In this document: positions 59,125 to 64,000 of the stretch, piece by piece
Numbering within the stretch: the stretch's first letter is position 1
Layout: every line of letters starts with the position of its first letter
Source: Saturnia japonica
Taxonomy: Eukaryota > Arthropoda > Insecta > Lepidoptera > Saturniidae
Length of the DNA: 64,000 nucleotides
Reading direction: 5' to 3'
Assembly: GCA_033032175.1 (NCBI GenBank)
Contig: CM065328.1
Coordinates: 4,712,690 to 4,776,689, forward strand
Position numbers and translations under genes: made by a program
Notes under the pieces: generated by a model
Told to the model about the DNA's origin: nothing
Databases searched by the model: none
What the model saw: only the letters and a program-made list of their open reading frames with translations

Positions 59125-59835
59125 ATACAATAAATTAAAAAAACATTTATAAACAGCAACCTGGAAAAACCTATTGTGACCAATATAGTAAAAGATATTG
59201 GGTGTACATAAGAGTACACTCTTACCTGGACTCCCCCCTCGTTGCGCAGTTAATGTCTCTCACACCACGCGTTCCTAACTTTAGGACAGATTTACAAAAA
59301 AACTTAAAGCAAGTATAATGATTTATCATAGGTAAAATACCTAAAATAATCAAACTTACGATTTATATTACAGCAATATTTATATATTGTTAACACTATC
59401 CATGTCATGCCATGTGGACACGCGAAGTGCCCTATAATATGCCACAATGGCGCGGGGTTGCGTTGGGAAGGAAAAAGGACGTCGTGCACCGACCTGGTTT
59501 CGTTCTGCTGTGTATCGGCAAATCTGCTCCTGGTTGTCTTGCAGTCGTCCTTATTTATATATATATATATATCGAGAAAGTAGTTCGCGAATTTAGGCGA
59601 TTCTCAGCGGGAGCGCGGGGTGCGTGAGCAATAAAAAAATCTCGCCCGTTGTGCGAGCGCGTGACGAAGACAGAATGGTGTCGGTAACCAAACGTACACG
59701 ACGGGGGAGGAGGTGGGAGATGGTAGGTAATATATGAAACGCGAGATAGCGTTACCACCATGTTCACATGAAAACGGAACTGCGGAATGTGATGTTATTT
59801 TATGATCAAGACTAGTGACGAGCGCCAAGTGTAAG
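59125..59835. other. Unassigned stretch with a (TA)n run
   Basis: 59480-59590 weakly resembles 14490-14600 and contains (TA) repeats at 59553-59570. 59690-59780 (GGGGGAGGAGGTGGGAGATG) is purine-rich. The short frames on both strands have no family features. Confidence 0.3.
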
Positions 59836-59839
59836 AAGT

Positions 59840-60095
59840 GTCGTAAAAGATCGCAATGTCTTATTTTTCTCGTACCGTGGAGCTGTGGAACCTTCTACCG
59901 GTTAGTATGTTCCCTCCTTCTTACGACATCGGGTCCTATAAGCGGTATTGCGCGAAGAAATATTTATGCAGGCCTGCATAATAGCGGCGAACCCCGATGG
60001 ATTTCGATATCTCGGTGGTCGCCGTTGTGTTTGGATTGTAATGTACTTATTATCAGGGAGAGAACCGTAAGTATTCCGAGCTACTATAAAAAAAC
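59840..60095 (+). pseudogene. LINE family E, polyprotein C-terminus and 3' tail
   Basis: The frame near 59864-59970 reads YFSRTVELWNLLPVSMFPPS, then YDIGSYKRY and a stop after LCRPA. The 3' tail shows TCGGTGGTCGCCGTTGTGTT and GGATTGTAATGTACTT. It confirms the LINE origin of family E. Confidence 0.65.
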
Positions 60096-60189
60096 CAACC
60101 TGTAAACACCAGTACGGGCATTTAGTTTCCAATAGTTAATCTCTCCCCTATGGTATATCCTCCCGAACTTCCCCTATGAAAAAAAACCT

Positions 60190-60267
60190 ATCTAGATAAC
60201 TTGGAAAATAAAACATTATCTAAATACAAAATTTCATCCAAATAGAGCATTTTCCAAGACACCAATT
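60190..60267 (+). repeat. Family B copy interrupted by the BEL/Pao LTR
   Basis: CATTATCTAAATACAAAATT then TTCCAAGACACCAATT corresponds to 20829-20883, where the sequence continues ACATATATATATACAAGAAT. Here it stops at CCAATT (60262-60267), with the LTR starting two bases later. The rest of the copy should lie beyond the right end of the inserted element. Confidence 0.65.
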
Positions 60268-60268
60268 G

Positions 60269-60853
60269 TGTTGCGGACAGCGAGCGGGGCGAGCGAATAA
60301 CGATAGTGTAATAGTATAAAATGAACAAGTAAATGAAATAATACGTGTTAGGAATAAGGTTTATAAATACGTGTTAGGAATAGATATAATAATATGAACT
60401 GAATATGTGTGAATATGTGTATTTTAAAACGATTAGAATAAGAATATAGCTAGTTGTAAGTTTAAATGTATAAATTTCACTAGTTGTAAGGATGAACCAT
60501 GCCAGACTCGGAACATCTGGCATGGTGACTCATGGTACTGCCGAGAGCGCGCACACAGGGCGTGCGCGCTCATTGGCTGAGCGACGCCCCGCACGGAATC
60601 CATCGCACTACCGGTTGCGAGGCAAAGGGCGAGGTTAAATATAGCGGAGAGGGCGGCAGTACTGCGATCAGTTCGAGAAACACTACAACACCAGCAACAG
60701 CAAGCAGCGAATCTACAAGCAAACTACAGTCAAGAACGTTATTAAGAAACCACATTGTTACTACGAACTACTGTAACTTTGTAAGAAACAAGAATAAAAC
60801 AAGCGCTATTAATTTAGCACACATTAAAATATTGTGGACGTCTTTTATTCACA
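60269..60853 (+). repeat. 5' LTR, BEL/Pao type
   Basis: It begins TGTTGCGGACAG and ends TTCACA, the TG...CA rule, 585 bp. The left edge coincides with the break in a family B repeat and the right edge lies 8 bases before the primer-binding site. The segment 60340-60380 contains a direct repeat of TACGTGTTAGGAATA. From the promoter signals, U3 is about 60269-60669. The second LTR is not in view. Confidence 0.75.
60635..60673 (+). promoter_or_regulatory. LTR promoter: TATA-like box and arthropod initiator
   Basis: TTAAATATAG at 60635-60644 is followed by TCAGTT at 60668-60673, an arthropod initiator. The spacing of about 30 bases from TATA to the initiator A (60670) is right for an RNA polymerase II start. 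A polyadenylation signal AATAAA at 60793-60798 lies inside the LTR, as needed for the R region. Confidence 0.6.
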
Positions 60854-60861
60854 ATATTATC

Positions 60862-60878
60862 TGGTCCTTCGAGCCGGA
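60862..60878 (+). other. Primer-binding site, BEL/Pao type
   Basis: TGGTCCTTCGAGCCGGA lies just inside the LTR. I know this motif from the same place in many insect BEL/Pao elements. It supports both the LTR edge and the assignment of the 5' half to BEL/Pao. Confidence 0.7.
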
Positions 60879-60983
60879 TCGGAAGAAAAAAGAACAGAAC
60901 ATTTCGCCGATCTACAACAACGCCTGAAGAAGAAACGACGTGTTATCAAGACATCTGTATCCACGAACGGCGTACCCAGATCA

Positions 60984-62285
60984 ATGGTTGTTACGAGAAG
61001 CCAGGGAGACGCAATGGAATCACAAAACAGAAATAACACAGTCCGAGTATTCGAAGAATCGCCGCTATCGCCAGACACACAGAGGGCTGAGGGCACACCC
61101 CGACCGGAGGGAACACCCTCTGTACCTGTTACTCGCACTGACGTCAGAACAGGCTACGTTTCCCCGCCACGCTCACACAGATCGACGACGAGTGCGACTA
61201 TGCGATCACGCCTCGCCGAGCTACAAGCGGAAGAGAAACTAGCCGCAATTCGCCGTGAAGAACTCCGTATGGAGGCGGAATTAATAAAGAAACGCCTCGC
61301 CGTGGAGTTAACGTCGATACGGGATGAAGCAGAGGACGTACGTGAGCAAACGAACGAGGAGCCAGATGAACGTATTCACCGAGTGGATGACTGGCTCCGC
61401 TCACAGCCCGAAGATACACGGGGGGAACAATTACCGTGTACCCGTAACGACGCGCGGCAACAAGACGAACGCAGGCCTGAACGACGTGCCCGTTCGCAAT
61501 CACCGTCGCAATCGAGCAGTGATATTAAACAGCTCGCCGCGATACTAAAAAAGATGACGCATACTCATCCACCCCCACGCCAAGCCGCCGACTTACCTGT
61601 ATTCACTGGAGCGATCAACGAGTGGCTGCCATTCAAAGCAGCTATGAGGGACTCCACGCAGCTGTATCGTTTCTCGCCGATAGAAAACATAGCGCGCCTA
61701 CGTAACAGCCTGCGTGGGGACGCCCGCGACGCAGTGGCAGCGCTACTACACACCGCGAACAATCCAGATGAAATCATGCGGACACTGGAACAATGTTTTG
61801 GCAGGCCGGAAGTAATTATAGACAAAGCGCTGGATGATATGCGGAAATTACCACGACCGGGAGCTACCGCAAGCGAACTGAACGCGTTCGCAGTAAAACT
61901 ACAAAACATAGTCTGTGTTTTACTAAATCTCGACAAGCGGAGCTACCTGTACAACCCGATGCTGGCTGGGGAAGTATTAGAAAAACTTAGCCCACACCTG
62001 AAGTCCCGGTGGTGCGACTATGCGGAAAAGAACGAGGGAACAACGGACCCAGAGGTCGTTGTATTATCACGCTTCCTAATGCGTGAAGCGAGCCGTGCGT
62101 TTAAACACACATATGCGCCCGCCACCGCTTCGACAGCGACCTCTAGACGCGAAGTATTGAAGCCTGCCGCACCGCAAGTCGCCGCCAGAAAGAGACAGAA
62201 CGTCTTTGCTACGGTGGACACAGAAACCGAACATCTGTGTCCTAGCTGCGATAAGCCCCATCAATATGAAGAACAACAGTATTAG
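60984..62285 (+). CDS. BEL/Pao Gag
   Basis: The frame is open from 60834 to TAG 62283-62285. ATG 60984 is chosen because the earlier part translates the primer-binding site. This gives 433 residues. About 73-130 is a charged heptad-like stretch (Glu/Arg/Leu-rich) likely to form a coiled coil. From residue 204 comes the conserved BEL/Pao Gag domain (LPVFTGAINEWLPFKAAM; RLRNSLRGDARDAV; TLEQCFGRPEVIIDKALDDM; LSRFLMREASRAF), which builds the capsid of the particle. The end, CPSCDKPHQ (from residue 419), looks like the start of the BEL/Pao cysteine motif region. It then departs into YEEQQY and a stop, where the copia sequence begins. There are no internal stops, so the gag is well preserved. Confidence 0.88.
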   Translation: MVVTRSQGDAMESQNRNNTVRVFEESPLSPDTQRAEGTPRPEGTPSVPVTRTDVRTGYVSPPRSHRSTTSATMRSRLAELQAEEKLAAIRREELRMEAELIKKRLAVELTSIRDEAEDVREQTNEEPDERIHRVDDWLRSQPEDTRGEQLPCTRNDARQQDERRPERRARSQSPSQSSSDIKQLAAILKKMTHTHPPPRQAADLPVFTGAINEWLPFKAAMRDSTQLYRFSPIENIARLRNSLRGDARDAVAALLHTANNPDEIMRTLEQCFGRPEVIIDKALDDMRKLPRPGATASELNAFAVKLQNIVCVLLNLDKRSYLYNPMLAGEVLEKLSPHLKSRWCDYAEKNEGTTDPEVVVLSRFLMREASRAFKHTYAPATASTATSRREVLKPAAPQVAARKRQNVFATVDTETEHLCPSCDKPHQYEEQQY

Positions 62286-64000
62286 TAAAGTTGAATACCG
62301 AGGCAAGGGGCCTAGATGTTTTACATGCAACAAATATGGTCATATTAGTAAACATTGTAGAAATAAAAGGCAAGAAAACTCTAGATATGCAGCCGTATTC
62401 TCCGCCACAACGAATAATGGTGATGTATCAAATAACAGCTGGTACATTGACTCTGGAGCATCAATGCACATGACAGCGCACAGTGACTGGCTCTATGATC
62501 AAAGGACGCTCCGATCAGCACTGTTACAGTGGCTGATGACAAGAGACTCAAGGTAAAATCTTGTGGAAAGGTAAATATAAATGTAGTCAATAAAAATAGA
62601 AAAATAGACACAATTAATATACAAAATGTACTTTATGTCCCTGAGATAGCAACCAATCTTATTTCTGTTAGTCAAATAATAAATAACGGTTGTTCAGTGA
62701 AATTTGACAGATATGGTTGCAGGATATTCAATAAAAACAAGGAGCAAGTAGCAACAGCGAAACTTATTAATAATATGTACAGGTTAGATATATCTTCTGT
62801 TCAAGCTTTTATATCTGAAAATACTAATAATAATTTTGATTTATGGCATCAACGGATGGGTCACCTCAACTTCTGCGACCTAAAGAAGCTGGAAGACCAT
62901 ACTAATGGTGTGAAAATATCTCCGAGCAACATGATGACCTGCATCTCATGCATTGAAGGGAAACAGGCAAGGCTACCATTTACAAGTGAAGGTTCCAGGG
63001 CAACTCACTTGCTAGAACTTGTTCACTCCGATGTATGCGGGCCTATGGAGGTGAAGTCATTAGGAGATGCAAGGTATTTTCTAACATTTATAGACGATTA
63101 TTCTAGAAAAGTATATGTATTTATATTAAAGTCAAAATCAGAATGTCTAGACAAATTTAAAGAGTATAAATGCCTTGTAGAAAATCAAATTGACAGGAAA
63201 ATTAAAATACTAAGAACTGATAATGGTACTGAATATATAAACAAAAAATTTACTGAATATTTAAAGTTATCTGGTATAAAACATCAAACATCAACCCCAT
63301 ACACACCTCAACAAAATGGTCTATCTGAACGTATGAACAGAACTTTGGTTGAAAAAGCTAAATGTATGTTAATAAATGCTAACTTACAGAAAAATCTGTG
63401 GGCTGAGGCAATAATGACTGCAGCCTACATAGTAAATCGTTCACCGACACGATCCTTAGACTACAAGACACCTGAAGAGAAGTGGAGTGGCTGTAAACCA
63501 AACATAAGTCACATGCGAATCTTTGGTTGTGAGGCGATGGTGCACATACCTAAGGAGAAAACCAAAAAGTGGGACTCTAAATCAATTAAAATGATTTTTC
63601 TAGGTTATTGTGAAAACACCAAAGGTTATAGATTATTTGATCTTAAAACTAGAACTATAACAAAGAGCAGGGATGTTATATTTTTAGAAAACTCTATACA
63701 TAGAAATCTGGTAACAATTCCTTTATCAAATCAACAAGTATGTAATGATAATTTATCTGATAATGTTGACAATACTTTAAATATGTCCACACAGTCAGCA
63801 ATTGAGCTCAGTGATACTTCATACTCTGACAATGACTCAAACTATGAACCCGAGGAGTCGCTTGAGTGTCCTCTTACATCAAATGTCACACTTCGTCCTC
63901 GTAAACAGAACACTAAAAATGAACTCAATTCTTACCTATGTACCAATCATGTGTCACCTTACAATGTTCCTCAGACGTATGCTGAAGCACTGTCGTCTAA
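62266..64000 (+). pseudogene. Ty1/copia Gag end, protease and integrase (one frameshift; runs off window)
   Basis: In the +1 frame relative to the BEL/Pao gag, open upstream to 62206, the translation gives a CCHC zinc knuckle (Cys positions from 62317, spacing 2-4-4) and the protease site DSGA at 62449-62460. Near 62508 the frame slips by one base (YDQRT to APISTVTVADD), so the polyprotein is broken once. From 62508 it is open to the edge. Integrase shows HQRMGH and CISC (zinc-binding), catalytic Asp at 63030, Asp at 63219 and Glu at 63327. The last two are 35 residues apart, the DD(35)E rule. FLGYCENTKGYRLFD marks the integrase C-terminus of copia elements. Reverse transcriptase and RNase H, which follow integrase in copia, would be to the right. 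Confidence 0.88.

Larger units (their letters stand above)
60269..64000 (+). mobile_element. BEL/Pao-copia composite LTR retrotransposon (right end outside window)
   Basis: The order is LTR 60269-60853, primer-binding site from 60862, BEL/Pao gag 60984-62285, then from about 62266 the zinc knuckle, protease and integrase of a Ty1/copia element to the window edge. All parts point the same way. BEL/Pao elements normally continue with their own zinc-finger region, protease and reverse transcriptase, and copia elements have their own gag and LTR, so the join mixes two superfamilies. The join keeps the order capsid, nucleocapsid, protease, integrase. Whether the unit is a mobile chimera or a local rearrangement cannot be settled without the sequence to the right. 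Confidence 0.75.

Noticed and set aside
60532..60927. A 131-codon plus-strand frame
   Set aside because: It lies across LTR and primer-binding site of the BEL/Pao element and has no protein features.

Overview
This window looks like nuclear DNA from an insect, most probably a moth or butterfly. The DNA is AT-rich. It holds short GT-AG-spliced exons of a single recognisable host gene and a dense, mixed-orientation layer of transposon debris. The debris includes repeat types I recognise as lepidopteran (Helitron-like repeats ending in CTAG, a mariner of the cecropia type, tRNA-headed SINEs, errantivirus and BEL/Pao elements). The species assignment is inference. No bacterial-style genes, CRISPR arrays or rRNA genes are present.

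Left part (1-14 kb): a minus-strand Ty3/gypsy (errantivirus-like) element runs off the left edge. Its Gag and aspartic protease share one intact frame (2093 to 1), with primer-binding site and LTR to the right (up to about 2832). Then come a TA-flanked MITE (3624-3811), LINE reverse-transcriptase relics (5800-6560, 8361-8720), a mariner fossil (7910-8280) and a complete but frameshifted mariner (10420-11701) inserted into a Helitron-like repeat. An 'empty' paralogue of that repeat sits at 31320. A 548-bp MITE with GC-rich inverted ends lies at 13364-13911.

Middle (14-36 kb): mostly repeat relics, including an RNase H-bearing LINE tail (22623-23200), a tRNA-headed SINE (26009-26290), Helitron-like copies and a decayed Helitron helicase on the minus strand (33480-34290). 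One pocket at 17656-17788 looks like an exon of an unidentified minus-strand host gene.

Host gene (36789-43595, plus strand): seven coding exons join in frame into a 355-residue, seven-helix protein of the Lifeguard/TMBIM (BAX inhibitor-1) family. Intron 5 carries a tandem array of 125-168-bp units derived from a dispersed repeat.

Right part (44-60 kb): LINE 3' ends, five SINE or LINE families in both orientations, a GT-rich microsatellite and GC-rich pockets. From 60269 to the right edge is the most notable object. A well-preserved BEL/Pao LTR, primer-binding site and gag run directly, in the same orientation, into the nucleocapsid zinc knuckle, protease and integrase of a Ty1/copia element (junction near 62262-62268, +1 frame relation). 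This is either a chimeric retrotransposon or a rearrangement joining two superfamilies. The 5' LTR interrupts a recognisable repeat copy at CCAATT, which gives a decisive test in the sequence just beyond the window.
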